Assembly (NCBI GenBank): GCA_026393985.1
Contig: JAPKZB010000005.1
Location: 1 to 57,530, forward strand
DNA from: Acidobacteriota bacterium
GTDB taxonomy: Bacteria > Acidobacteriota > Terriglobia > Bryobacterales > Bryobacteraceae
Length of the DNA: 57,530 bases
Reading direction: 5' to 3'
A program made the translations under genes and the position numbers. The notes beneath the pieces were generated by a model. It saw nothing but the letters and a program-made list of their open reading frames with translations. It did not search any database and was not told where the DNA came from. This document shows, in pieces, positions 44,923-54,181 of this stretch (the stretch's first letter is position 1; every line of letters begins with the position of its first letter).

Positions 44923-45462
44923 ATGATTTATTTTCCGTTCGTTGTCGGTGCCGTTGGAAGCATCATCTTCTTGGTCCTTTTGTCTCGTTTGTCGTCGGGA
45001 GCAAGGCGTGGTTCCCGCCGCGGGGAGAGCTTTGACCCGGAATGGTTTGAAACGTTTTCGGCCTTTCGCTACCTGCCCATGCGGCGCTTGTTGAATGGTA
45101 ACGATGAAGCTTATTTGCAGGGTCAAAACCTGGGCTGTCGAATGTCGCTTCGGGCTTTCCGGGCCGAGCGCCGCCAGCTATTTCGCATCTATCTTGAAGA
45201 TTTGCGATCTGATTTCTATCGCTTGAGCTTGGGCGCCAAGCAGGCGATTTTGAACTCCGCGGACGACCACTCGCACCACGTTGAGACGCTACTGAGTCTG
45301 GAGTGGCGCTTTCAAAAAACCCTTTGGCGGGCCAAGGCCGGGCTTGTTCTGCATGCCTGCGGCTGGTCGGTGAGCGACGCGTCAGATCTTATTGACGTTT
45401 TGCAGCATTTTGAGTTCAGCCTCCGCGAAGCTTATCTCGCTCAAAACGAATCGGCAGTTTAG
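44923..45462 (+). CDS. Hypothetical protein with N-terminal membrane anchor
   Basis: The 179-residue protein has one hydrophobic helix at 4-22 and then a basic linker (SGARRGSRRGE), so the bulk faces the cytoplasm. The soluble part is helical, with FRAERRQLFRIYLEDLRSDFYRL and a C-terminal HACGWSVSDASDLIDVLQHF. No known domain is seen. It has a good Shine-Dalgarno site (GAGGAAG). It is 171 bp after the 7-TM gene, same strand, with a hairpin between them. Confidence 0.6.
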   Translation: MIYFPFVVGAVGSIIFLVLLSRLSSGARRGSRRGESFDPEWFETFSAFRYLPMRRLLNGNDEAYLQGQNLGCRMSLRAFRAERRQLFRIYLEDLRSDFYRLSLGAKQAILNSADDHSHHVETLLSLEWRFQKTLWRAKAGLVLHACGWSVSDASDLIDVLQHFEFSLREAYLAQNESAV

Positions 45463-45496
45463 TCCGATCGTTCTTCTCTTGATCCTCTGAAGGGCG

Positions 45497-45502
45497 TAAG
45501 AT
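45497..45502 (+). promoter_or_regulatory. -10-like hexamer TAAGAT before TPR gene
   Basis: TAAGAT ends 7 nt before the ATG at 45510. A weak AAGGG lies between, so this start may work with or without a leader. Confidence 0.35.
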
Positions 45503-45509
45503 AAGGGCT

Positions 45510-47135
45510 ATGCACGCCTTTATGCTTGTCCTGGTGACTTCGACGTTTTGCCTCTTGGCCCAGAACGCGGCCCCTAGTCACTGCGTCGTCTCCTCGAATG
45601 GCGCCCCGACTCTACCTGCCAAGCTGCTCACTGGCCAGGGCCAAGTCTCCTTTCCGATCACTACGCGCAACCCAGAGGCGCAGAAGTTTTTTGAACAGGG
45701 CGTTGCGCAGATGCACTCCTTCTGGGCGCGCGAGGCCGAACGGAGTTTCCTGCAGGCCGCCGCCCTCGACCCGGATGCGCCCATGCCGTGGTGGGGCGTA
45801 GCAATGGTCGCCGCCGGCGACTACCGCCCTCATTTTCAACTGGTCCGGGACAAGAATGCCACGCCCAAGGGGATGACGCCACCCTTGCAGCGGGCCGTCG
45901 AGGCCTCGAAAAAGGCGCAGACGCTGGCCAGCAACGGCAGCGCCCGCGAACGGGCCTACATCGATTCCATCGCCGCTCGCCGGCAGTTTCCGCTGGACGA
46001 TGCCGCTGCCGATGCCGCATACTTGAGCGGGTTGCGCGCCATCCTCGCGCAGTCTCCGGACGAGGTGGAAGCGGCCACCTACCTGGCCTTGCACCTAATG
46101 GACGGCTTTTTGACCCCCAGCCGCCAGCCGCGCCCCGGTTCCATGGAAGCCGCGCGCATTCTGAAGGACCTCGTCGTCCGCGTGCCTAATCATCCCGGAG
46201 TCCATCACTACGTCATCCATGGCTGGGAGGGTTCTTCGTTCGCCAAAGATGCCTGGAGCAGTTGTGAACGATACACGGCGCTGGTGCCCGAGATTCCCCA
46301 CGCGCTGCACATGCCGGGGCATATCTATTCGCAAACCGGAAAGCTGCAGGAGGCCACCGCCAGTTTCGTCTCCGCCGGACACTTGGAGCGGGCCTACATG
46401 AAGGCCGATCCGGGCTACGGCAATCTGCACCACGGTCACAACATTCACTACCTCGCCGTTGTGCAGGCCGCCGCTGGCAACTATGATGACGCGCTGCGGT
46501 CGGCCCGCGAACTGCTCAACTTCAAGGAATCCGCAGCCGAGGCCAAACAGCTCGACAACTCCCGCACCGCCTACCGGCAGGGCTGGTTCGCGCTGCTGCG
46601 CACGCTGGTTTGGGGGGAGCGCTGGGACGCGCTGCTCGACCCGGCCTCGCTGCCTGTTATCGCCAAGCCACGCGAACAGGCCTGGACGCATTGGGCCCGC
46701 GGTTTGGCCTACGCCGCCAAGGGCGATGTCGACCGCGCTCGCCTCGAGGCCCGGGACATGCGCGCCGCCCTGAAGGATTTCGAGGTGCAGAACAAAACCA
46801 AGTACCCCCGGGAGCTCGGCCTCGCCGAGCAGGAGTTGCACGGGCATATCACCCTGGCCGGCGGAAATGTCTCGCGCGGGCTCAAGATTCTCTCCGACGT
46901 CTCGCGGGGAGAGCGCGCGCTGCGCTACAACGAACCGCCCTACTACCCCCGTCCTGTGGCCGTTGCCTGGGCCGGCGCTGCCGCCAAGGCCGGCAAGCGG
47001 AAGGAGGCTGAACTGGCCTATCGCATCGCGCTCGAAGAGTTTCCGGCCATGGAGCGCGCCGTGCGCGGACTCCAGCACTTGTTGAGCCACGCCCCCAAGC
47101 CGGGGGATAAGCGCGACGATGGCGGCCTCGAATAG
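45510..47135 (+). CDS. Exported TPR-domain protein
   Basis: The 541-residue protein has a signal peptide (to about LLAQ18) and TPR-like helices throughout (EAQKFFEQGVAQMHSFWAREAERSFLQAAALDPD split over 54-90, AMVAAGD, and helical pairs to residue 520). Conserved-looking motifs are HMPGHIYSQTGKL, GHNIHYLAVVQAAAGNYDDAL and GHLERAYM, which contain His but no clear enzyme site. It is probably a periplasmic or surface scaffold. It overlaps the next gene by 17 bp. Confidence 0.75.
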   Translation: MHAFMLVLVTSTFCLLAQNAAPSHCVVSSNGAPTLPAKLLTGQGQVSFPITTRNPEAQKFFEQGVAQMHSFWAREAERSFLQAAALDPDAPMPWWGVAMVAAGDYRPHFQLVRDKNATPKGMTPPLQRAVEASKKAQTLASNGSARERAYIDSIAARRQFPLDDAAADAAYLSGLRAILAQSPDEVEAATYLALHLMDGFLTPSRQPRPGSMEAARILKDLVVRVPNHPGVHHYVIHGWEGSSFAKDAWSSCERYTALVPEIPHALHMPGHIYSQTGKLQEATASFVSAGHLERAYMKADPGYGNLHHGHNIHYLAVVQAAAGNYDDALRSARELLNFKESAAEAKQLDNSRTAYRQGWFALLRTLVWGERWDALLDPASLPVIAKPREQAWTHWARGLAYAAKGDVDRARLEARDMRAALKDFEVQNKTKYPRELGLAEQELHGHITLAGGNVSRGLKILSDVSRGERALRYNEPPYYPRPVAVAWAGAAAKAGKRKEAELAYRIALEEFPAMERAVRGLQHLLSHAPKPGDKRDDGGLE

Positions 47136-48093
47136 CGTTACCATTCTCGGCGGAGGGTTGGCCGGCTGCGCTGCCGGCTTGTCTGCGTTGGCGCAAGGGG
47201 CAAGCGCTACCATCTTCGATCCTGCCCGTGCGGCGCGGCACCGGGTGTGCGGCGAGTTTCTGAGCCCGGAAGTGCGCGGTTCGCTCGAACAACTCGAGGT
47301 GTGGCCGCTGGCGGAAGCCTGCCAACCGGCGCTGATGTACTCGATGCGCGTACACTTCGGGCGCCGCGTATGTGCCGACCGCCTCCCGGAACCGGCCATC
47401 GGCCTCAGCCGGCTGCGGTTGGACCAATTGCTGCGAGAATCCGCCGCCGCGCGGGGTGCCGGCTTCGTTGGCGAGCGCCAAACGCCCGTCCCGGGCTGCG
47501 TTCTGGCGACGGGTCGGCAGACCGGCGCCGTCCGGGGAGATCGTCTGTTCGGCTTTAAGGCCCACTTTTCCGGACCGCCGGGCGACGCCGTGGAACTCTA
47601 CTTCGGCGACCGGTTCTATGTCGGGGTCAATCCGGTGGAAGGAGGCCTGACCAACGTCTGCGGCCTCGCCCCGGAGTCGCTGCTCCGCCGGTTCGATTTC
47701 TCCTACGAAGCGCTCTTGGCCCTCTCGCCAGCCCTTGCCGAACGGACGCGCCCACTTTGCCAAACCATGAACTGGCTGTCGACCGGTCCGCTGGTCTATG
47801 GCCGCCGCGCGCAACCGCCCGGCGTTTATGCCGCCGGCGACGCCTTCTCCTTCATCGATCCCTTCACCGGCGCCGGCATGCTGAACGCCCTCGAAACGGG
47901 GCGCATCGCGGGTCTAGCGGCCGCTGGCGGTCAAACGCCGGAGGCCTATCAGCGCACGGTCCTCCGCCGGTTACGGCGTCCGCTCTTCGTGGCGCAGGTC
48001 TTCCGCACCGCCATCGCCGCAGGCCTGGGAGCGCGTCTTGCACCATGGATCCCTGGCCGCTGGCTCTTCGCGCTCACCCGCCCGGCCGACTGA
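47119..48093 (+). CDS. FAD-dependent oxidoreductase, geranylgeranyl-reductase-like
   Basis: The 324-residue protein has an FAD fold with GGGLAG at 11-16, HRVCGEFLSPEV near 41, and the second FAD motif YAAGDAFSFIDPFTGAGML. These marks are shared by geranylgeranyl reductases and related monooxygenase-like flavoproteins. It lacks a signal peptide and is cytoplasmic. It overlaps the TPR gene by 17 bp. Reduction of an isoprenoid, or hydroxylation or halogenation of a small molecule, are all possible; no partner gene tells which. Confidence 0.8.
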   Translation: MAASNSVTILGGGLAGCAAGLSALAQGASATIFDPARAARHRVCGEFLSPEVRGSLEQLEVWPLAEACQPALMYSMRVHFGRRVCADRLPEPAIGLSRLRLDQLLRESAAARGAGFVGERQTPVPGCVLATGRQTGAVRGDRLFGFKAHFSGPPGDAVELYFGDRFYVGVNPVEGGLTNVCGLAPESLLRRFDFSYEALLALSPALAERTRPLCQTMNWLSTGPLVYGRRAQPPGVYAAGDAFSFIDPFTGAGMLNALETGRIAGLAAAGGQTPEAYQRTVLRRLRRPLFVAQVFRTAIAAGLGARLAPWIPGRWLFALTRPAD

Positions 48094-48101
48094 AATAGAA
48101 A

Positions 48102-48137
48102 AACCGGTGAGCACTCGGAGGAAGATACTCACCGGTT
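48102..48137 (-). terminator. Terminator between converging FAD and Nramp-like genes
   Basis: A perfect 10-bp stem (AACCGGTGAG / CTCACCGGTT) with a 16-nt loop. On the minus strand it runs into TTTCTATTT, so it best serves the purC-to-Nramp operon; it may also stop the converging plus-strand gene. Confidence 0.75.
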
Positions 48138-48225
48138 GGGTCAATCACCTCGCCTGGGAAGGTTCGGTGGCCGTTGACCAATTTGCGAGGCGAAGGAGTA
48201 TACCCCGCGAACCTCTAGTAGTATC

Positions 48226-49605
48226 CTAACCCCAAACCAGTCGAATTGTATAGTACCCCATCATAAAGATTGTGAAAAGGCAGGCTGTCCACAGCGTTAT
48301 CGTGAAGGGCAGTCCGGTCCGCACCTCGGCCGGCATGTGCTTGTAGCGCAGGTAGAGCACGGAAACGGCGATCACCGGCAGCATCAGCGCCTGCGCCACC
48401 CCACCGATCTTCACCATCCGGCTCGGGTCGACCTTCAGGAAGTACAGCGCCACGGGAATGAGCAGGAGAATACAGACAAAGCGGTTGCGCCACTTGACCC
48501 GCGCCGCATAGTCGCCGCGGTCGAATGCCCCAAGCAGACACGCCATGTCGGAATACACCCGGCTGTTGGAGGCCGTTGCCGCAAAAATTGTCCCGTAGAG
48601 CGTGGCGCACGCCCCCACGTAGAAGACCCAAAGCGCCCACGAACCCAGCGTCTCGGTATACATCTTGGAAAGGACCGCGATCATTTCGTTGCCGGCCGGC
48701 ACCAGGCCCTGGCTGTGCAGCACCCCGGCGCCCAGCAGATAAAACGCCAAAGTCGCAATCGTATAGATGGCCATCGAGGCGACGATGTCGGTGTTCATGA
48801 CCTTAATCCAGCCCTGAGCCCGGCTTCTCCAGACCGGCGAATCTTCCCGAACCCCGGTGTAGCGCGCGTAGCCCTTCTCCACGCACCAGTAAGGGTACAT
48901 GAATAGCTCCGCCGCGCCGACGCCCGTTATGCCAAACACGGCCACCGCGGTAGCCAGCCCCTGGCCCGGCAGCTTGAAGCTCAAGCCTTCCAGCAGCGAA
49001 GGCACCGTAAAATACTCGGGCTTGCTGACGAGCACCATGGCACACAGCAGCGTGATCATCGTGAAAAGCCCGACCTTGAACGTAGCTAAATGCTCCACCC
49101 GTTCATAGCCGCCGCCCAGCAGCAGCCACAGCGACAGGGCCAGCAGGCCGAGCACCCAAGCCGTAATCGTCACGCCCGGCACCACCGTATTGAGCACCTG
49201 CGCCACGCCGGCAAACATCGCGCCAATTTGGAACATGGTCACCAGTACCATGAAGGCCCACATCCAAACCACCCAGCTCACCCCAAGCCGCGGTCCCGGC
49301 ACCAGGTTGAACGACCCTAAGCCCGTCTTGCCCGTCGCGATCGTAAACCGGCCCATTTCGGATTGGATCGCGGGTTTCAGAACGCAGCTGATGATGATAA
49401 TCCACAGCGCGACGTAGCCGACTTCGGCGCCGAGCGAGGTGGTGGCAATCAGTTCTCCCGAGCCGACAATCGAAGCCGCCAGAATCATTCCTGGGCCGAT
49501 CCGGCGGAGAATATGCAGGAAAGTGCGCGGCGGTTCGGCCACATCCTCATCGTGGTAAGCGTACGGATCTTTCAGTAGGGGTTTAGACATGACAGGCGAA
49601 GCCAT
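48226..49605 (-). CDS. Nramp-related transporter lacking the canonical metal motifs
   Basis: The 459-residue protein has about eleven membrane helices and the overall Nramp layout. The motif of helix 1, usually DPGN, reads IVGSGE (residues 46-51), and the helix 6 motif, usually MPH, reads ELFMYPYW. Both lose the metal-binding side chains, so the substrate may not be a divalent metal, or may be bound another way. The N-terminal 30 residues are soluble. Two ATGs are possible (49605 and 49590); neither has a Shine-Dalgarno site, but the first is 5 bp after the upstream stop. It is last in a five-gene operon. Confidence 0.75.
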   Translation of the reverse strand: MASPVMSKPLLKDPYAYHDEDVAEPPRTFLHILRRIGPGMILAASIVGSGELIATTSLGAEVGYVALWIIIISCVLKPAIQSEMGRFTIATGKTGLGSFNLVPGPRLGVSWVVWMWAFMVLVTMFQIGAMFAGVAQVLNTVVPGVTITAWVLGLLALSLWLLLGGGYERVEHLATFKVGLFTMITLLCAMVLVSKPEYFTVPSLLEGLSFKLPGQGLATAVAVFGITGVGAAELFMYPYWCVEKGYARYTGVREDSPVWRSRAQGWIKVMNTDIVASMAIYTIATLAFYLLGAGVLHSQGLVPAGNEMIAVLSKMYTETLGSWALWVFYVGACATLYGTIFAATASNSRVYSDMACLLGAFDRGDYAARVKWRNRFVCILLLIPVALYFLKVDPSRMVKIGGVAQALMLPVIAVSVLYLRYKHMPAEVRTGLPFTITLWTACLFTIFMMGYYTIRLVWG

Positions 49606-49610
49606 TTGGG

Positions 49611-51512
49611 TTACTGTATTGCATTTGCCAGGTACTGCGCCAGTTCTCCCCGGGTTACCGGGCCGGTCTTGGCGGGCAGGGCAGGGAACAGACGAGGGAA
49701 CCGCGGCAGGCGCCAATCGCTCCACAGCAGGGGCAGATCGGCGTGAAACCAGTTGCGATGGTCGACGGCCATCCAGCCCCGTTCGACGGCCATCGTAATG
49801 GCGGCCGCCCGTTCTACCGGCAGGGCGAACAGGGCCGCCAGGATTTGCGCCGCCTCGCCGCGCGAAACGGGCGCGTCGGGCGAAGCGTGCAGATCGTGCG
49901 GGCTCACTGGATAGAGGCCGCGCTGCGCCGTCAACTGAATAGCCGCAAAGCGCGGGTCCGACGGCGCCAGATCGTCAAACCAGAACAGAGGAATGCCGGC
50001 GCGGGTCAACTCGCGATCGAGGGTCTGGCCGGGCGCAAGCGTGGCGAGAATAGCCGCCGCCTCGCCGACGTTCCATTCAATCGGATGCAGGCGGTAAGCG
50101 CCGTTGGTCAAATGGGTGACGCCAATGTTCTTGCCGGCCGGCAGAAAGTTCTCAATCGGATCTTTCGGCAGCAGGGCGCCAACCGGAATCTGAAACGGCC
50201 GCGGCATCATCATGCGGCCCTTCTCGTTGGCGCCGCAGGGGTGGATGTCCACCATGTAGAAACCGGTACCAGCCGAGGCAGGGAAGTGGCGCGCGCGCGG
50301 GCCGGGTTGGAACTCGGCGACAATATCCTGCTCCCGCACCGTTTCGCGCGCGACCATCCGGCGGCTCTCGCGGATGTAGGGGTATTGCGACAAGCCATCG
50401 GCCGAGCCCATCTGTTCGGGCAGCAGTTTCAGCTCCGGGTGCCCCAGATCATGCTGCATCCAGGCGAGGAAGGCGTAGGAGGTGCGCTTGGCCTGCTGCA
50501 GAATCCGCGCGACATCGGCCGGGCTCCGGTCGAGAATCGACTCCTCGTGATAGTCCTGCCGCGGCCAGTTCATCAGCGCAACATTGGGCAGCTTCACGCG
50601 GCGCCACGAAAAGAACGGCCGGGGCGACATGTTGTTCGGCACCGGCGGATCGTCGCCGTACATGCTATAGAGCACTTCGCCGCGCCAGCCGTACTCGGCC
50701 GGATAGTTCATCCGCAGGCTGAAGTTCTGGCGCTTGACGATCGCTTCGTGTTCGGGCCGTTTCGGCAGCGCGTGGTTATCGCCAGGCCGCGATTCGATAA
50801 CGAACGGATAGGTAAAACTCTGCACGCAGGCCGGATTGGGCTGGTCGGCCGCGTGGGGTTCGCCCGTGGCACTGCGCGCCTCGGCGCCAACGACGTAGGG
50901 CACCTTCGCCAGCGGCAGCAGGTCGCCCATCTCGGTGGCGTCGAGCACCCAACCCGGGGTGATCCGCACAAACTCCCGCGTATCGAGGTTCACGGCCAGC
51001 GCCGCCGTAATCCGGTTGCCCTCGCGGGTCAATTCCACCACCTTTGTACGCCGCAGCAGCCGAATATTGGTCCGCACGGTGAGCATCTCCTCGAGAATCC
51101 GGACGGCGACGCGCGGCTCAAAGCAGAGCGAAGAGACGTAGCAGCCGCCAGGATTGGGCGTGCCGCCGTAGGCGCCGCGGATCTTCTGGCGAAACTGCAG
51201 ATAGCTCAGCGGCGCGCCCGTAATCTCAATAAACTTGTGCTCATCGAGCGCCGAAACGCCGCCTGCTGTCGCTTGGCCGCCGACCCACGTCGACTCCTCG
51301 GTCAGGCACACGCTCCGTCCCCGGTCCGCCGCTCGCAGGGCCGCCGCTACGCCGCCCATGCCGGCGCCGGCCACCAGCACATCGCAAGCCACCGTGGGCG
51401 GCTGCGCAGGCGCCTCCAGCCGCAGCACGGCGCGCTGCGGGTCGCCGTCGACGGGGACCTTCTCCACGTCGACGACGGCGAATATCGTTGCCGCCAGAAT
51501 CCACCAGGACAC
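49611..51512 (-). CDS. FAD-dependent oxidoreductase, exported or membrane-anchored
   Basis: The 633-residue protein starts at GTG and has a short hydrophobic N-terminus (WWILAATIFAVVDV) that could be a signal. The FAD fold comes next (VLVAGAGMGGVAAALRAADRG), then WVGGQATAGGV, a typical pair of the FAD-dependent oxidoreductase family PF12831 found in planctomycete and acidobacterial secretomes. The C-terminal FAD block is NIGVTHLTNGAYRLHPIEWNVGEAAA, and the last 110 residues form a helical tail. It is 3 bp after gph and 5 bp before the Nramp-like gene. Substrate unknown. Confidence 0.8.
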   Translation of the reverse strand: MSWWILAATIFAVVDVEKVPVDGDPQRAVLRLEAPAQPPTVACDVLVAGAGMGGVAAALRAADRGRSVCLTEESTWVGGQATAGGVSALDEHKFIEITGAPLSYLQFRQKIRGAYGGTPNPGGCYVSSLCFEPRVAVRILEEMLTVRTNIRLLRRTKVVELTREGNRITAALAVNLDTREFVRITPGWVLDATEMGDLLPLAKVPYVVGAEARSATGEPHAADQPNPACVQSFTYPFVIESRPGDNHALPKRPEHEAIVKRQNFSLRMNYPAEYGWRGEVLYSMYGDDPPVPNNMSPRPFFSWRRVKLPNVALMNWPRQDYHEESILDRSPADVARILQQAKRTSYAFLAWMQHDLGHPELKLLPEQMGSADGLSQYPYIRESRRMVARETVREQDIVAEFQPGPRARHFPASAGTGFYMVDIHPCGANEKGRMMMPRPFQIPVGALLPKDPIENFLPAGKNIGVTHLTNGAYRLHPIEWNVGEAAAILATLAPGQTLDRELTRAGIPLFWFDDLAPSDPRFAAIQLTAQRGLYPVSPHDLHASPDAPVSRGEAAQILAALFALPVERAAAITMAVERGWMAVDHRNWFHADLPLLWSDWRLPRFPRLFPALPAKTGPVTRGELAQYLANAIQ

Positions 51513-51515
51513 AGC

Positions 51516-52163
51516 TTACGATTCTATCCTTTCTAACAGCTGACTCATGTGGTGAATCAAAAAGTCGGGCGGCTCGGCCGCGAATGTCTCCGGCTGAAAA
51601 CCCCATGCGCAGCCGCACGCCTGCACCCCGGCGTTGCGCGCCGTGCGGATATCCACCGCCGAGTCCCCCACCATGATGGTCCGGGCCTTGCTGATGCCGG
51701 TCTCGCCGAGCAGGGTGAGAATACCCACCGGGTCCGGCTTCTTCTTGGGTTCAAAGCTGTTCCCGCCGTAGATCCGGACGAAGTGTTGGTCCAGACCCAG
51801 TTGGGCCATCATGCGTTCGGAGAACTTCACCGGCTTGTTGGTGAGCACGGCCAGCGTATGGCCCTTGGTGCGCAGCCGGTCGAGCGCTTCGCGGACGCCG
51901 TCGTAGAGCACCGTTTTATCGAGCATATGCGCGCCGTAGTACTTGATGAAGAAGGTATGCGCGCGCTCGACTTCGCCTTCGGGCGCCGTCTCGCCGAGGG
52001 CGCTGCGCACCAGCGCCAACGCGCCGCGGCCGACATACTTCGCCACCTGCTCACCCGGCAGCGGCGGCAGACTCAGGTAGCCCCGCGTGGCATTGACCGA
52101 ATCAATCAAATCCTGCTTGGAATCAACCAGCGTCCCGTCCAAATCAAAAATCAGTAGATGCAT
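51516..52163 (-). CDS. gph: HAD-family phosphatase, phosphoglycolate phosphatase-like
   Basis: The 215-residue protein has the HAD motifs FDLDGTLVDS (Asp7, Asp9), VLTNKP, KKKPDP and MVGDSAVDI. The small helical cap matches the Gph/PgmB group. The likely reaction is 2-phosphoglycolate to glycolate, which would feed the glycolate oxidase encoded at 9410-11789. Other phosphate esters cannot be excluded. It is 6 bp after cvpA and 3 bp before the FAD gene. Confidence 0.85.
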   Translation of the reverse strand: MHLLIFDLDGTLVDSKQDLIDSVNATRGYLSLPPLPGEQVAKYVGRGALALVRSALGETAPEGEVERAHTFFIKYYGAHMLDKTVLYDGVREALDRLRTKGHTLAVLTNKPVKFSERMMAQLGLDQHFVRIYGGNSFEPKKKPDPVGILTLLGETGISKARTIMVGDSAVDIRTARNAGVQACGCAWGFQPETFAAEPPDFLIHHMSQLLERIES

Positions 52164-52169
52164 GCAACT

Positions 52170-52724
52170 CTATTCCAAACGCCGTATCTGGTCGCGCAGC
52201 GGGTTGAACCAGGCCTTTTTCGCCTTCTCATAGTTCTTCAAAAACTCCTGCTTAAACTCGGTGGGCATCAACTCAGAAAGCACGCGCGAGGAGTCCAGCA
52301 GATAAGGCGCCAGGCGGGACCGCACCACGAGCGATGGTGGCTCACCCGGAAGAAAAGCGTTCACAGCCATCAGTACGACAATTGCCATCAGCCCCCCGCG
52401 GAGCAGCCCCACCACGCCACCCAACGCCCGATTTAGCCACGACAAACCCACCAGCTTGAAGAATCGCGTTGCGCCGTGACCCAGCAGCGCCCCGGCCAGA
52501 ATCACCCCGCCGAAGATGCCGATGTAACCCAGAAAGTTCGCCACGCCCGTCGAACTCGTGTAGTCGCGGAACGGACGCCCGGCCTCCGGGTAGTACAGCG
52601 CGGCCAGCAGAAACGCCAGCAGCAGAGCGGCCATGCCAATCCCGATGCGCGCAAAGCCCCGGACGACCCCCGAATACACCGACCCGGCCAGGATGAGGGC
52701 GAAGACGAGATCGAGCGTGTTCAC
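52170..52724 (-). CDS. cvpA: CvpA-family membrane protein
   Basis: The 184-residue protein starts at GTG 52724, which overlaps the purC stop (GTGA). It has four membrane helices (about 4-21, 27-46, 62-82 and 100-120) and the CvpA features [17 protein letters not shown] and [19 protein letters not shown]. CvpA is tied to envelope functions and, in E. coli, lies near purF; here it lies after purC. The frame is open 34 codons further upstream, but that part lies in purC and lacks homologous features. Confidence 0.85.
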   Translation of the reverse strand: MNTLDLVFALILAGSVYSGVVRGFARIGIGMAALLLAFLLAALYYPEAGRPFRDYTSSTGVANFLGYIGIFGGVILAGALLGHGATRFFKLVGLSWLNRALGGVVGLLRGGLMAIVVLMAVNAFLPGEPPSLVVRSRLAPYLLDSSRVLSELMPTEFKQEFLKNYEKAKKAWFNPLRDQIRRLE

Positions 52725-53608
52725 AGCTTTTTGCCGGTCAGAATCCGATAGGCTTCGACATACTTCTCCCGGGTCTTGGCGACCACCTCTTCGGGCAGCT
52801 CCGGTCCCGGTGCCTGCTTGTTCCAATCGAGGGTTTCAAGGTAATCCCGGACGTATTGCTTGTCGAAGGAGGGCTGCGGTCCGCCAGGCTTATAAGTGGC
52901 CCGTGGCCAGAAACGCGAACTGTCCGGCGTCAACACCTCGTCGGCCACCACCAGGCGGCCGTCGACAAAGCCAAACTCAAACTTGGTGTCGGCCAGAATG
53001 ATTCCCCGGGTCTCGGCGTACGCCGCCGCCCGGTCATAGATCCGCAGCGTCAGATCCCGTAACTGAGTTGCCAGCTTCGCTCCAACCTGGTCGACGACGT
53101 GTTCAAACGGTATGTTCTCGTCGTGACCCGTCTGCGCCTTGGTCGCCGGGGTGAAGATCGGCGCCGGCAGCCGGTCGCCCTCCTGCAGGCCAGGCGGCAG
53201 CGGCAGCCCGCACACGGTCGCCCCCTGCTGATACTCCTTCCAGCCCGAGCCGGACAGGTAACCGCGCGCCACGCACTCCACGTCCACCATCTTGGCCAGG
53301 TGAATGAACATCGACCGGCCTTCCAGCTGATCCCGGAACGGCTGCAGCGAGGCAGGGAACTCATCAACGTTGGCGCTGATGACATGGTTCGGGATCACGT
53401 CTTTAAGAAACTCGAACCAGAACAGCGAGATCTGGGTCAGCACCTTGCCCTTGTCGGGAATCCCGCTGCCCAGAATCACGTCAAAGGCGGAGATGCGGTC
53501 CGTGGCAACCATCAGCAGTTGCGTGGGGGAGATTTCGTAGACGTCACGCACTTTGCCGCGACGAAGGAGCTTTAGCCCGGGAAGATGGCTTTCAAGAAGC
53601 AAACTCAT
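52721..53608 (-). CDS. purC: SAICAR synthetase PurC
   Basis: The 295-residue protein is phosphoribosylaminoimidazole-succinocarboxamide synthase, a step of purine synthesis. Motifs are [37 protein letters not shown] and [10 protein letters not shown]; the C-terminus has the longer insert of the eukaryote/Acidobacteria-type PurC. It is the first gene of a five-gene run (purC, cvpA, gph, FAD, Nramp-like) with gaps of -4, 6, 3 and 5 bp. TATAAT lies 19 nt before the ATG. Confidence 0.95.
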   Translation of the reverse strand: MSLLLESHLPGLKLLRRGKVRDVYEISPTQLLMVATDRISAFDVILGSGIPDKGKVLTQISLFWFEFLKDVIPNHVISANVDEFPASLQPFRDQLEGRSMFIHLAKMVDVECVARGYLSGSGWKEYQQGATVCGLPLPPGLQEGDRLPAPIFTPATKAQTGHDENIPFEHVVDQVGAKLATQLRDLTLRIYDRAAAYAETRGIILADTKFEFGFVDGRLVVADEVLTPDSSRFWPRATYKPGGPQPSFDKQYVRDYLETLDWNKQAPGPELPEEVVAKTREKYVEAYRILTGKKL

Positions 53609-53627
53609 AGACAGTCAGGAATACTTC

Positions 53628-53633
53628 ATTATA
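53628..53633 (-). promoter_or_regulatory. -10 box TATAAT before purC
   Basis: On the minus strand a consensus TATAAT ends 19 nt before the purC ATG, giving a leader of about 12 nt. No clear -35. It sits between two divergent genes and only 6 bp from the ATG of the YkgJ-like gene. Confidence 0.5.
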
Positions 53634-53638
53634 GAGGT

Positions 53639-54166
53639 ATGAGCGAACGCCCTCTCGTTACCGACCTCGTCCAGATCAAGCGCCTTGGCGAGCAGAAGCG
53701 CGACGAGAACCTGCGCCTCCGCATGCACCTCAAACGCCACGCCTTCGTCGAGCGCAAACTGAAGAATATCGCCGACGCGATCGAAAAAAAAACCGACTGT
53801 CTCGCCTGCGCCAACTGCTGCCGCAACGCCACGGCCCGGCTGCAGGAACGAGAGCTCGAAGCGGTGGCCAAGGGCGCCGGCATGCGCCTCAAGGACTTTC
53901 TGCGGGATTGCGTCGAAGAGTCTGAGGAGGAGGGAATGATTCTCAAGCGCCACGAAGACGGCAGCTGCGTCTTCCTGAACGGCAACGAGTGTCTGATCTA
54001 CCGCCACCGGCCCACCGCCTGCCGCCACTTCCCTCACCTGACCAGCGGCCCCGGCTCGCTTATCTGGCGCATGTGGGAGATGCCGGACCGCGCCACCTAT
54101 TGCCCCATCGTCTACAACACGCTCGAAGCCTGGAAGGACGAGGTCGATTTTCAGCGCACCGTTTAG
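53639..54166 (+). CDS. YkgJ-family cysteine-cluster protein
   Basis: The 175-residue protein has the Cys cluster of the YkgJ family: CLACANCCRN, then GSCVFLNGNECLIYRHRPTACRHFP split over two loops, and a last Cys in ATYCPIVYN. These probably bind zinc or iron-sulfur. The N-terminal 55 residues are a basic helical region. ATG 53639 is chosen (MSERPLVTD) over an earlier in-frame start that would overlap purC. Role unknown; relatives are linked to metal or flagellar functions in other bacteria. Confidence 0.85.
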   Translation: MSERPLVTDLVQIKRLGEQKRDENLRLRMHLKRHAFVERKLKNIADAIEKKTDCLACANCCRNATARLQERELEAVAKGAGMRLKDFLRDCVEESEEEGMILKRHEDGSCVFLNGNECLIYRHRPTACRHFPHLTSGPGSLIWRMWEMPDRATYCPIVYNTLEAWKDEVDFQRTV

Positions 54167-54169
54167 GCG

Positions 54170-54175
54170 TATGCT
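54170..54175 (+). promoter_or_regulatory. -10-like hexamer TATGCT before sugar-binding lipoprotein gene
   Basis: TATGCT ends 6 nt before the GTG at 54182. It lies 3 bp after the stop of the YkgJ-like gene and would give a leaderless mRNA. Confidence 0.4.
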
Positions 54176-54181
54176 AGCGGG

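Noticed and set aside
49743-51536. 597-codon plus-strand ORF opposite the FAD oxidoreductase
   Set aside because: Arg/His/Ala-rich shadow frame without domains.
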